From contig NC_035162.2 in the NCBI RefSeq assembly GCF_001659605.2, forward strand, positions 5,041,248 through 5,105,247: a stretch of 64,000 nt of DNA, given 5' to 3'. The notes under the pieces were generated by a model. The model did no database searches. It was not told where the DNA came from and was given only the letters and a program-made list of their open reading frames with translations. This stretch comes from Manihot esculenta (lineage: Eukaryota; Streptophyta; Magnoliopsida; Malpighiales; Euphorbiaceae). This document shows positions 34,106 through 46,759 of the stretch, in pieces (position 1 is the first letter of the stretch; every line of letters starts with the position of its first letter). The position numbers were made by a program, and so were the translations under genes.

Positions 34106-37100
34106 TGGAGCGGAAAAAATAAAAAGTAATTGTTTTTTCAATTTAGATATATCATGTTTAAAAAATAAATAAATATCTAAAAAAATAAATATTTTATTTT
34201 TATTACAGTAAAACACAACATTCCTAATTTTAATTAAATTATTACAAATTACAAACCATCTAAATATTTAATTTCTAATGATATTCACAGGTGAAATTTC
34301 AAACAATAACTCTATTCTTCTTATAAATTTTAGAGACTTTCAAAAATATTTCTCTCAAAAGAAGTATAAATTCTCATAAATTTTAAAATTTATTTATTTA
34401 TTTATTTATTTAATTAAATAAATTATAATTATAATATAAAATTTTAATAAATAAAATATATAAATTTTAAATAATTTTAATTAATTTATATATAATTAAA
34501 TTCTATTTAATTTAATTTTTCATGGGCCGTCATTAATTTTTAAATATATTGATAATAAATATAATTAGATAATTAATTAATTTAAAAATTAAAACATTAT
34601 TTAATAACATGTTAAAAATGATTTGACTTAATCATTCAATAAATAATTTAATTTAACCATTCATTGTATTATTTGTTAGTGTAATTAATATTTTTTCATC
34701 ACAAATATTCTAATTTAATATTAGTATCTACGATGTGAAATCATATTAATTTTCATTTATTACTCATTAATTTATAGAATAAAATTCAAAATTTTATTTA
34801 CTAATTTCATTCTATCTTACACAAGAATTTTATGATTAATGCTATTAGAGAAGAAATGAAATATCTCTTAATTTAATTTAGGGTGATGAATTCTATCTCA
34901 ATCACATGAATACCTTCGCTCAATCTCTAATTTATCAATTTATCTCCATTTGTTACTTATAAACCAAATAGAATGTAAAATAAATTAAAACATAAAAGTT
35001 TCTATATAAAATTATTTATTGATCTCAAATTAAAGAATCACTTACACAACTATTATTTGATTAATCTATAAATACAGATTATTTTTCACATAGATTTCTG
35101 AGGTGGGTTAGTTAATTAGTTCTAGATATTTCAAATATATCAACTTATGAAATCAGATATTTTTTCTATAAGAAAAAAATATAATATGTATTAGTCTCAA
35201 TAATTTTAATTATTATTTAATTATGATAAGAATATCAAACATAAATATTTAGAGATATTATTTAAATATAATTAAAATATCATAATTATAATCACATTAT
35301 AATTTTTTTTACATAATAATATAATTTTATTAATTTTATTTTTACTTAAATTTCAATTAAATTAATATTAAAAATAAATAATTATCTTAATAAAATTATA
35401 TTTAAATAGTTAAAATATATAAAAAATAATATCTAATGGTTGGGTTGGCTGGGACATATTATTAACCATTGATGCTTTAATTAAGATTTTTGATAATCAA
35501 ATTTTTTTCTTGGCATCCCTAATTTATCAATAGAACATAACACAATTATGAGCCATGAGTTGCCGCACAAAACTCTGAAACAGAGCACATGTCACCACCC
35601 ATTTCCATGTTTCTAGCTTTGCCTTTGAGTTGACAACATTATACGGAATAGATACTTCCTCCATGCATTCTTCCCTTCTAATTTTGCTTTGCGATTAAGG
35701 TAACCCAACTCAGGAACCCCAAATTTTCGGTTATCCTAATTTCTTTGAAATTTAAAGGTTAACTTATTTACAGTAAATTACTTAAATTTTTCAAGAAATA
35801 GAGAATTTGAATCAAACAACATCTTAATTATTAGTATTAATTAAATTATTGATATTGCATTAGTTGGCAAGTTTAATCAGATGGTATCTTGATAAATAAA
35901 CTAATAATGATTCATTTAATTTATTGTTTTTGACTATCAGACAGTGTATATACAGAGGAGCTCAGATAACTTGCATGAGATCTAACATCACAGTAAGGGA
36001 TAGTTCCTTTGATGTGGATACTAATTTTAATGATATTATTTTCACGTCATCCACAATTTTATAAGAACAGCCTATAAATAATCCTAAAATTTACCTAATG
36101 ATGTCACTTTTTGTTTCCTTTCTCTCACATAGGGGCTAAATTCCTAAGATTTACTAAACAAATTTTCTTAATAATATCACTTTTTGAAATAAGTCATGTT
36201 GTCAAGAAAAAGAAGAAGTCACCGTAATGTGATTGGAGTCGGTGGAAAGAAGGAAAGAATAAAAGAGGAAAACCAAAGAAAAGAGGTCATCTTTTACCAA
36301 CCATTATACCAAACTATATCAGTTATTACAAGGTACTCAGAGCCATAAATCTATAGACGATTACTCCATCCACCATCAATTCAATCTAAACTACTACCTA
36401 GATTCCTCTTCTCCCTTTCAAGAACTTTTTACTCCAGGTGTCTTACATCTGTGAGAGTTTGTGGTCATTAGGAATATTATTGATAAGGTTAATGAATAAG
36501 TCTGTGGGACATTTTGCATTATATGCAGTCATATCGCCCTCACGAAACACTTGTCTTATTGTTCATGCCGTACTAGGTTGATAATAATGAGCTCTTTTTA
36601 AGGTTAAATTCATCGATAACTACAAGAACTACCCAGCAAATTTTCTAGATCATTCAAAGACCAGACATCTGGGTCCCTAATTATCATCTCAAACCATAAT
36701 ATCAATGACTTAATTATTAAGCTAGCCCATGATACTATGAGCTACCTTCCGTGTACTGTGCTAATTAATTATTTAAGTAATGAGATAACTCTAGACATAA
36801 GAAAAGCTGCTCCAACACTTATGGACTGAAGATGGAATACATCAAATACATTAATTCTTGAAACTTGATTTTTAAACCATTTAATTTCGAGCAACAAGCT
36901 AATTAATATATGAAAGAGAGCAATTGTCTAGCCATCATTTCTCTTTTCTATTTACATTTCCAGCAGAAGAAACATTAAGATAGTAAGTAGCTTGGCTTGC
37001 TGATGGCTCCATGCAAATGCAAGCCTTCCAGAAATGAAATAGATCTTAATCTGCTTCAACTTCATGGATTATATATGGTGATGGTGATGAGATGATAATA

Positions 37101-37120
37101 GGAATTTAAAATCTTGGATT
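34106..37120. other. AT-rich intergenic DNA
   Basis: No supported genes. Very AT-rich to about 35.5 kb, more balanced afterwards, towards the RTFL gene. Confidence 0.4.
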
Positions 37121-37124
37121 AATT

Positions 37125-37265
37125 CTAGTCATGCCAGCAAACAAGCATGACTATGCACCTTCTGATAATATAGAGCCTTCCTTTCTGTTCTCTAAGGTAG
37201 CCTCCAAGCCTTCTGCATGGCATCTTCTTCTTGGATCCTTCCACAGTTGCTCTGCTCATCTTCAT
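37125..37265 (-). CDS. RTFL/DEVIL small peptide
   Basis: Intronless 46-residue peptide starting at the ATG at 37265 (MKMSRATVEGSKKK). The last ~30 residues (CRRLGGYLREQKGRLYIIRR, then CIVMLVCWHD) are the RTF domain of the ROTUNDIFOLIA-like/DEVIL family, plasma-membrane-associated peptides that restrict cell proliferation along organ axes when over-produced. The Lys/Arg-rich front, C-x-R, Y-I-x-R-R-C and the C-W-H-D end fit the family. A longer in-frame extension upstream (to 37517) crosses the putative TATA box and is not taken. Isolated gene; nearest neighbours are several kb away. Confidence 0.88.
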   Translation of the reverse strand: MKMSRATVEGSKKKMPCRRLGGYLREQKGRLYIIRRCIVMLVCWHD

Positions 37266-37368
37266 TTTTACTTCACTAGCTATGGAGTTTTGCTTTTCTT
37301 CTTGAGCCTTTCTGGGAGAAGAAGAGGTGCTAGTCCTGAAGTGAGAAGACACAGAAGGAGAGTGCTCC

Positions 37369-37375
37369 TTATAAA
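37369..37375 (-). promoter_or_regulatory. TATA box of the RTFL gene
   Basis: TTTATAAGG on the - strand, 104 bp before the ATG, leaving a CT-rich leader of about 70 nt. No upstream ATG is seen in that leader. Confidence 0.6.
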
Positions 37376-37519
37376 GAGAGATGGAGTGGTCCAAGACCCA
37401 CAAGAAGATGAACCTAGCCCACACACGCACACCCAAATTCTTTGATTCCTCTCTCTCTCCTTCTCTGGGTGCCACATCATCCTCTGCACCAGCATGTATG
37501 ATATATATGGGTATCAACC

Positions 37520-40500
37520 ACCAAGAAAACTGGTCGTGCTTCTTGATTTTTATTATAAACGAAAAAAAGGGGTAAAGTTTCGAAATTCATAGATATTTGG
37601 GAAGCTGCCATGCGTGTTTTCGTGGACACTAAATTATTACTCTTTACAATATGGTGAAGAAGAATCTGTGATGTTTCCTTGTCAAGTCCTTTGCATTTAG
37701 TTTGTTACTCATGGCATAACAGTATATGATGACACATCTGATTTATAGAAATATGTTTCTAGTAGAATGTACGGCTAAGAATTTCTCATCAACTCTGTCA
37801 GTGTGGTATCTGCTTAACCATTTTTATGCACAAACACCACGAGAAGAAAACAGCCAAGTATTCCTCTCACCTTTTTGTTTCTTAACCCGTAAAATGAGGC
37901 ACTCTCTAGTCAAGAAACAAGGGAACATTAATGAAGATTAACAATTGAATGCTCAAAGCTAAAACAATGGCTTGTAATTTGGGTATTCAATCTTTTAATC
38001 CCAACATAAGTTAAATTTTAAGATTAGATTAATGAGCATAAAGCAAACCGTAATCCCACATGTTTGGTCTCGTGCTCCTCCCAATCCAATTAACAAAAAT
38101 ATCTACTCGAGTAGGTTGTGGTACACTGTCCCCGTATTTTCACTCTACGAGAATCTATACCTAATTGCTCTCAACTCCCTGCTTACTTGGGAAAATTAAG
38201 AATTTAACAAAAGAATGTTTTATATCTTAGAAAACTAGCTCAATCCCATTTAACTATTGGATTAGTCAAATAATTTCAAGTATAACGATTTTTCCTTTAT
38301 TACAATTCAACTCCGATTAAAATCGATTGTTATTAAATTAAAATTTAAGGTTTAGATAACAATCGTTTAATATTACTAAAATAACAGTTTAAAATTATTA
38401 TAAAAAAAATAATTAAATAAACTATTATTTTATATTAATACTTATAATTTTTAAATTGTTACCATTAATCTATAATTATAATTAAAATATATAATTTAAT
38501 AATTTAATACAGCTATTTTAATCTATTATCATGTTTTCTAGCTCACTCAATCAAGTGAAGTATGAATACTTGCTAATTAATACCTTGATAAATAAAAATA
38601 AAAATAAAAATTACGATAATCATATATATCAATATTTCCTTTTTTTATATATAAAATGATTATATATTTTTGGAGCCATCGTCTTCCAACTATTCTTGTT
38701 TTTTTTTCTTAGATCAAGCACTATTCTTGATAATTTTTACAGGGTGCATGATCTGACCCGCTAAAGGGAAAAAAATCACAGAAATTGCCAATTAACATGC
38801 CCTATATTAGCTGGCGAGCCCTCAAAAATAAGGACTCCTACCCTTATCCAATAGTATGCATGGCCCATCAAGAATTGGCATGACTTTTGAACCTGCATTA
38901 CCAGTAATGCAAATGGGGTAGAGTCACTAAACCAATTTATATGAGCCTTAAAAAAGTTAGGAAAAAAGAAAAAGGTGGTCAATAAAGATAAGAAGAAGAC
39001 AATACATGCTAAAATAATCAGAAATTCTGACATCATTTTCAAACAATGGAGTAATATATGATGTTCTTGTCCCAAATGCTGGTTGCTTGCAGCTGGTTTT
39101 GTTTTGTATATAACAATGTCAAAAATTACAAGATTGTACCATACATGGAAGACAACCAATCTCTGCACGTGGCAATCTCGTGAGAGACATGGTCTCTGTC
39201 TATTGTATAGTAGACAACCTAGATTTTTGTTTAGGTGATTCTCCATCTTCATTAGTTAGGTTAATTCAATCTTCTATATGAATTTTCTTTGTATGAAAAT
39301 TAATTATCATATCTTTGTCTTGGTTTATACAAAGATAACTAATCCATGTCCGGACTACATGTATCTTAGAAATTGTACTGTCCATTGAATTAACCTTAAT
39401 CGAATATTCATCAACTTTAAGTTTTCTTCTTTTTTATTTTTTAGATCAATTTGGCATGCATTCTCCAAGCTAGCTTTCTTTCTATTTTTCTCTTTATTAC
39501 TTTCTAACCCTAAAGTTAGTTTACGATCGACAGTATAATTTTTTTTTTAATTTTTTCACTTTCATTTGGCTATCATCTTTTTTTTAGTTGTTATTCTTAT
39601 ATATTTACACTAGAAAATATCTATAATTTCTGATTATTATCGATTAGTTTTATCCAATTAATAAATGTGATTTTTTAAGAAATTATAATAATTATAATGA
39701 CAATTTTATTTTATTGTTTAAGATGTTTGTCTTAATTATTGTACATAACTTTTTGATATTAACACGGTGAACTTTAGTCATTACGTTATCAATAAAAAAC
39801 AAAAAACAAAAAAAAAATTATGTGGGTTTGACATGGAATTAAAAAAAAAAATTCAAATATTTAGTCATATGCTAAATACAGTCAGTAACAGATAAGTGAT
39901 ATTTAATTATTCTTTATTATTTATAAAAAAATAAATTTTATTTTTTTATTACAAATTTATCTTTTTATTTCTTAAGAAAGCAAGCCCACTGTTGGGGGGC
40001 ATATGTTACAAAGCAAAATGAAATGGCTGTAAAACTACAAAGCATTCCTGCTAATAATATATATTGAAGATAAAGGATCCAGTTGTGTTGGTTAGGCTAC
40101 AATCAAAACCAACCAAAATTCTGGCTGTGGCCCAACATCCAGCTCAATTATTTAAACCGGCCCAATACCTTTCAACTCAATTAATGATTTACGGTCAGCG
40201 TTCTGCTTTACTTCTTGTTTCCCCCTTTTAAAATAGAAAACCCGTTTACGAAATAACTTTTTGCAAATAAAAATAAATTTTTTTCTTGAAAAAATTAATG
40301 TAGATTTTATTTTTATTTTTTTACATCACAGATAACTGAAGGGAAATGAAAGTGGGAAGAGGGTTGAAACGGCGGTAAGTGGCATTAATATCAGGCAATA
40401 AAGGCCATGGCGTTACAACACAATAATCGAATCTGCCAGATTTGGCCAGCTTTGTCTTGGGAAGAGACACTTACGTTTATATGCAGGGAGAGTGTGGCAG

Positions 40501-42430
40501 TTCCGCCATTTCCATTGTCCAAGCTTAGCGCTCATAAACTGAATGTAAAAACCGCAACCTTCAGTCTTCTTTTACCAACTGTTTTTTTATTTATTAATTC
40601 ACTTTCATTTTCTTAATTTTAATTTTATTTTTATTTTAAACATTTAAAATATTATTAAGTTAATAATTAATATATTAATTTTTTATATATGTAATAATTA
40701 TTTTATTCTTTTCATTCAAATATATTAATTTTTATAATAATTTTATTTTATTGAATTATAAAATAAAAATATTAAATACATAAATTCAACTTATCTAGTT
40801 ACAAATTCAGTGACGAGTTCATACAATAGTATTTTATGAACAATTCAACAAGAAATTTTATGTTATTGTTTAATCTATTAAAAATGGTATTTAAAATTTT
40901 TAAAATATTATTATTTATATGTATATAATGTATCTCTTGTATTATGGTAATAATCATTCTATTTATTTACCAATAAATTATTATATATTTATTTATTTAT
41001 TATTTATAAATATAAAATATAAATATTACTCTTATATTTTTTTATTTTAATTATATATATATTATTAATAATAATTTTTTAATTATATTATTCTTAAAAA
41101 TATTAAATTTTATTAAATATTATTATGAAGTAAAGAGAGTATATTTTAACTTGCAGACTTAATCATGACTGAACACAAATAATTCAAAGTAATTTGCTTT
41201 AAAGTAAAAATATTCATTATATTTTTATTTTATAATTTCATTAAAAAATAATTTAATTTAATGTATTAAAAATATATTTATTTTTATAAAATAAGTTTTT
41301 TTTTTTTTTTAAATAGGGATTGGGGAAGTCCAACCTTAAATCTCTCATATCTATCAGGATGCACTTTCCACTAAACTAAGTCTCGAAGTGCTTATAAAAT
41401 AAGTTTTAAAATTATATATATTTTAATAGGTAGTGAATAATTATATGAGATTTTATTTTTATTTGTGTCTATACTTCATTAATTTATAAAAAATTATCCT
41501 CTTGTATAATTAGAATACAAAACAATGGGACTGAATTTATTATTAAATTGTTCGTAAAAAACCACTTTACTTTATAAATTTGTGACTAAATTCAGAACAA
41601 GTACAATATATTTATTAAATATTTTTTATATTCTAAATTAATAAAAATAAATTAATTTAATAAATTTTAAAATTATATGTATAATTAAAATACAATAAAA
41701 TAATATATTTATTATTAATTTAATAATTTTTAAATACTTGAAGTAAAAAATAAAGAATATATATATTTGAATTAACAAAAAACAAAATCAATTAGCTAGG
41801 CTACTTTTAAAGTAGCGAATCCAGTCCAGGCTTGTTCACTACCTTATAAGTAACGGGCCTCGCTATTTATTTAATAATTATAAATTATTGTTTAAAAAAT
41901 GAAATAATTAAAAAATATATGCTCAAGTTATTAAGCTTGAATAAGGAAAATTTCGTTGCATACTAATCTCATATTAAAAAAAAAAAAGAAAATCAAAACT
42001 AATAATATTCTTATATTAAATTTATTAATTTAATATTTTAAATTATAAGTTAGATAGATATGCCGAGCTGAATGTAATATGAAAGTTTTTTATTAAAAGT
42101 TTCCTGATCATAAAACTAATATAAATGCAATTATTGCTTTTGGTTTTGTTCGTAATTAATCCCACTTTGCGACATTTACATTAATTGAATTACAGCTATT
42201 TATACAAATTTATTGGATTAATTTAGTGAATAAAAACATATTACTCATTAAAACAAATAGATAATTCTGAGCAAGTTTTTCCAGATATGGATGGAAACCT
42301 CCTAACGTCTTGTCTTGTCTTAATGCTTAAAAATATATAATACACCCAAAACCCACAAAATCATTTGGCACTTCTCTTCAGATTGAAAAATTACCATAGT
42401 TGCTTAATTGGTTAGTGATGCATTCCCTTC
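37520..42430. other. Long intergenic region between RTFL and AOC genes
   Basis: AT-rich, no supported gene. A 158-residue hydrophobic ORF on - (38776-39252) lacks resemblance to known proteins and is probably chance. A SINE copy lies at 41300-41391. Confidence 0.4.
41300..41391 (-). mobile_element. tRNA-derived SINE, copy A
   Basis: Body on the - strand starts after GCACTTCGAGACTTAG and ends in a poly(A) (poly(T) on +, 41296-41310). Flanked by direct repeats TTATAAAATAAGTTTT at 41284-41299 and 41392-41407. Matches copies B and C through GTGCATCCTGATAGATATGAGA and the B-box region. Box B is diverged. Confidence 0.75.
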
Positions 42431-42433
42431 TTC

Positions 42434-42440
42434 TATATAA
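42434..42440 (+). promoter_or_regulatory. TATA box of the AOC gene
   Basis: TATATAA followed by ACCGCC, 71 bp upstream of the AOC start codon; the leader between is short and C/T/A-rich, as in many plant stress genes. Confidence 0.65.
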
Positions 42441-42510
42441 ACCGCCTCTTTTACTCGTGTCCTCAACCCCTCCCTGTCAAAACACTACAAACCTATCATC
42501 AACTTTTCCA

Positions 42511-43524
42511 ATGGATTGCTCTACCTTTTCCCTGAGAACCTTTTCTTATGTGAAGGTCACCAATCCTGGTGCAGGACCCACCAAATCACTCTTTCCTTCC
42601 AAGTTTTCAACCCCATCTCTCACTCAGAGTTCGACACTCCTCCTTTCAAACACTTCAAGCTTTAGCAACTTCTCTGTCCCCAAGAGATCTTTCTCCTACA
42701 GAAGCCAAACGTCTTCATCTGATGATACAAGGCCCAGTAATTGATCTCTCTCTATTTCTTTTGTTTTTGAGTTGATTTTGTGATTAACCGAATTGGGTTC
42801 CCTGTTGTTGATTTTGCAGCAAAGGTCCAAGAGCTGAATGTATACGAGTTCAATGAGAGAGATCGTGATAGTCCAGTTTATCTCCGCTTGAGCCAGAAAC
42901 CTGTTAATTCTCTTGGTGACCTTGTGCTTTTTACCAACAAAGTAAGTTTCGTTTGTTTCCCGAGAAAATCTCCTCCCTACAACAAATAGACTCACTTCAA
43001 TGTCTATTTGAGAATTTTCCATTTTATCAAATAAGAAATTTAATTAAATTAAAAAACAAATAAAACATGGACCGTTTCTTTATTGCATGAAGTATTAAAT
43101 CACTGATGATGTTCAAGTGTTACAGCTTTACACAGGAGATCTGAAAAAACGTATAGGAATAACAGCAGGAATAGGCGTATTGATCCAAAACAAACCGGAG
43201 AAAGGAGACCGTTACGAAGCCATCTCCAGCTTCTACTTCGGCGATTACGGCCACATAGCGGTGCGAGGACCATACAAGACCTACGAGGATACGTATCTGG
43301 CGGTGACGGGAGGGTCGGGCATTTTTCAGGGGGTGTATGGCGAAGTTAAGCTGCACCAGTTAGTTTTTCCATTGAAGCTCTTCTATTCGTTTTCCTTGAA
43401 GGGTATAAAGGAGCTACCTGAGGAGCTGCTAGGCACTCTGGTTGACCCACAGCCTTCTGTGGAGCCTCACCCTGATGCTAAGGCTGGTCACTCTCATGCT
43501 GCTATTGCTAATTTCACCGATTGA
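42511..43524 (+). CDS. AOC: Allene oxide cyclase, chloroplastic
   Basis: Converts the unstable allene oxide made by AOS into (9S,13S)-12-oxo-phytodienoic acid, the stereochemistry-setting step of jasmonate synthesis in plastids. Exons 42511-42736, 42820-42941 and 43126-43524 give 248 residues; both introns are GT..AG and keep frame. Residues 1 to about 70 form a Ser/Thr-rich transit peptide. The mature barrel begins at [18 protein letters not shown], followed by [59 protein letters not shown] and [20 protein letters not shown], the blocks of the AOC trimer. The ATG at 42511 is chosen over an in-frame one at 42400, which lies before the TATA box. Length and structure are normal for the family. 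Confidence 0.96.
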
Positions 43525-44113
43525 TAAATTATCCTTTGGGATTTAGGGAACTAATAAAATAAACTAAAATATTGGGATGTTACCTTTCAAATGTCGTTTT
43601 CATGTATTTGCTTTTGTTTTGTCAGTGGAAAATTGTCGTTTTGATAGCAAAATCATTTAAAGTTTGATAGGGTGGACAAAGTTGTTGCAAGTAATTGATG
43701 CGCTTTTCTTTTCCTAATTAATTGCATTGCAAATATTTAAAAAGAAGGATTATTGTCAGTATTTAAATTTAAATTTATATATTTGTGGTCAATTAGAGAT
43801 GTCTTCAATATTATAAATTCTACTTAATTACCTAATTATTATTAGTACTTACAACAAATAAACATATTAAAAAAAAAAAAAAAACAAATAAACATATTGT
43901 TAGTTGTTTTATGTACTCTCTATAAATTAAATTATATCAAATTAAATTTATTTAACAATTTAATTCTGATTTTAATTTTTATCCACAACCGTAGTAAAAA
44001 ATTGATAGTAAAAAATTGATTTATATATATATATATTTTTAATAATTTATAGTGATATTATAATATTAATGTATAATTTTAATAATATATTTAATATATC
44101 ATATAATTTTGAT

Positions 44114-44160
<47 letters not shown>

Positions 44161-44718
44161 TAAAATTATTTAACTATTAATTATTTTTTATTATTTTATT
44201 TAGTCAATTTAATTAGATGATTATAATTAATTATCTTTAAATAAATTACATATATAATATATATACTAATAGAATTATATTATTAAAATAATTATATATA
44301 TATATATATATAATTATATGTATTTATAATTGTTGTTATTATTTATCTATATATATATAAAATTATTATAATTTTTAATTATTAATTAATTATTAAATAT
44401 TTATAATAGTATAATTTAACTAATTTAATTAGTTAATTATCTTTAAATAAATTACATATATATAATATATATACTAATAGAATTATATTATTAAAATAAT
44501 TATATATATAATATAAAATTATTATAATTTTTAATTATTAATTAATTATTAAATATTTATAATAGTATAGTTTAACTAATTTCATTAGTTAATTAAAATT
44601 TATTCTAAATAGATTATGTATATATACTATCTTAATGTTAATAAAATTATATTAATAAAATATAAATTACTAAAATAATTATATATAAATTAATATATGT
44701 ATATACATACTTATAATT

Positions 44719-44818
44719 TTTTTTTTTAAAATGGAGATCGAAGAGTTGTGAAATAGAATTTAAAATTTCTCAAATTTATTCGGATGCACTTATCACCATA
44801 CTAAATATATAAATATAT
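44719..44818 (-). mobile_element. tRNA-derived SINE, copy B
   Basis: On the - strand the body shares TAGTATGGTGATAAGTGCATCC with the other copies and ends in poly(A). Direct repeats ATACTTATAATT at 44707-44718 and 44819-44830. More diverged than copy C. Confidence 0.7.
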
Positions 44819-45568
44819 ATACTTATAATTATTACTAATAATAGTTTTTTATATATATAATTATTATATATTTTAATCACTAATTATTATTAAAGATTTA
44901 TAAATATATAATTTAACTAATTTAATTTGTTAATTATTTTTATTATATATATATATATTATTTGTTTAAGAGTTATAAAAAATTATATTATATTTGATTA
45001 TTTAATGTTTTTATATATTTTAAAATATTATCGATATTTGATATTATTTTAAAATTAAAATATAAAATTTATTAATTTAATATAAATAATATTAGTATTA
45101 TATTAAAAATATTTAATTATTTTATTTAAATTTAAATTTTATTATAAAAAGTAAAAATTGTTCCAAAACTAAAATAAAAAAATTGAAAAAAAAAAACATA
45201 AAACTGTACTAAAATTTAATTTAAATAATTTAAGAAACCATCGATAGTAAGCCACATACCCCTAATTATTAATTATTAGTACTAATACCTTTGATTTAGA
45301 AAGGCCGCCTAAATCATTAGGAAACAATATCATCATATCCTTAAATTAATTAAATAAGGGTTTATGAAAATTTTAATTTAATTAACTATTATTTTGTCAC
45401 CAGATATATATATATTATTTAGTGTTTCATATTCAATATTCAGTTTGAGTTTCAATAGCAACAAAATGAATTTAAAAACACGTAGAGTGCATATGGTAAA
45501 ATAAGTAGTTGTGTTTTAAAATAATATATATAGATTGAATAGTGGTATTTAGAAATTGTACAGACTAG

Positions 45569-45667
45569 CACTCCCAGCCTTAACCTGATGGTAAGTGCAT
45601 CCGGTTAAACCTGATAGATCTCAGGTTCGAATTCCCATCCCCCATTTCAAAAAAAAAAAAAAAAACA
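45569..45667 (+). mobile_element. tRNA-derived SINE, copy C
   Basis: About 100 bp with an A-box-like CTGATGGTAAGTGCATCC (45585-45602), a clear B box GGTTCGAATTC (45624-45634), and a 17-A tail. Flanked by an 18-bp target duplication with one mismatch (45551-45568 and 45668-45685, AGAAATTGTACAGACTAG). The internal pol III promoter and long target duplication are diagnostic of a LINE-mobilised SINE. Orientation opposite to A and B. Confidence 0.85.
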
Positions 45668-46759
45668 AGAAATTGCACAGACTAGTCATGGACTTTACAG
45701 GTTAATCATGCTTTCTTAAAAATTCATATATGAAAAATACAATTTTTCTTCAAAAGAAATTAATTTTTATCAGCTCTTAAAATATTAAAAAATAAAAAAG
45801 TATTGTGTGAATTTTTTTTAAAAATTCCATTGTTTATTTTGAATTTAAAATATAAAATTTAATTAAATTTCATATGACTTAATTTTTTATTTTCTAAACT
45901 ATTCTTAATGATAAAATAAAAAAAATTACTCTATTAAAAAATTTTATATTTAATACATTTATAACAAGTAACAAAAATATAAACCCAATCACAATATATT
46001 AATCGACCCATTTACTGATAAGAAAAATTAAGTTTAGATATTATAAAATTAAAAAAATATAATATATAACTGTCTAAAACTAGTTTGATAGCTTTCATCT
46101 TTTAAAGCAAAAAACTTTAAAAAGTTTCTTGAGAGAAAATTATTTAATATGGACATTTTAACAAAAAAATACATATTTGATAGAAATAATTTTAGTTATA
46201 CCCTATTTTTGGAGTTAAATTCCTAAAATTGCATTCTAATTTTTATCCAAACCAAACACATAAAATATAAAATTTAATTAAATTCTATAAAAATTTAAGA
46301 ACTAAAATTAAACCACAAGCATAGCGTAAACCGAATCTATCTTAAAAGTTTCACTGGATCTGCTAAACCCACAAGAAGTGTTGTTCATGATACTCACTCA
46401 TCGCAATTAATTTTATTGAACTTTGGTTTTCCCCTCGGATCATCATTGGAGAGGGTATAATGGGAACTAGATTCCAATTTTACTTGGAGGCAGACAGCCA
46501 GTTAAAATAGATTCCCCATTCCCCTTTTTACACCTTCGTGTTAATGGAACTACTTGCTTTTCTATTGCAACAGTGTTGTTCTTGTCATCTCTGCCCATCA
46601 TTTCATTCAAGTCTTTTTCCATCCGTTTGGTGTGTGTGTATATATATATTTTTGGAGAAACAAATTTTACAAGTTACAGAATATAAATTTTTCATAGACT
46701 ACTTTGATGAAACAAAAAGATTAAGTAAATAGCAGAATCAGATGATACCATCGATCACT

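Larger units (their letters stand above)
43525..46755. other. AT-rich spacer with microsatellites and two SINEs
   Basis: Extremely AT-rich. Contains TA dinucleotide runs near 44120-44155 and 44293-44312, a duplicated block of roughly 150 bp (about 44225-44420 and 44450-44610, sharing TTATCTTTAAATAAATTACATATA), and two SINE copies. No gene supported. Confidence 0.6.

Noticed and set aside
37266..37517. Extended 130-residue RTFL protein
   Set aside because: The extension runs through the TATA box and CT-rich leader; the family domain is fully included in the 46-residue form.
38776..39252. 158-residue - strand ORF with hydrophobic segments
   Set aside because: No family resemblance, no promoter or splice context; long chance ORFs occur in this composition.
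44100..44900. Possible CRISPR-like or satellite array in the TA-rich region
   Set aside because: Only TA microsatellites and one local AT-rich duplication; no regular repeat-spacer pattern.
45585..45634. Possible functional tRNA gene
   Set aside because: A and B boxes are present but no cloverleaf can be folded around them; poly(A) tail and target duplications show that it is a SINE.
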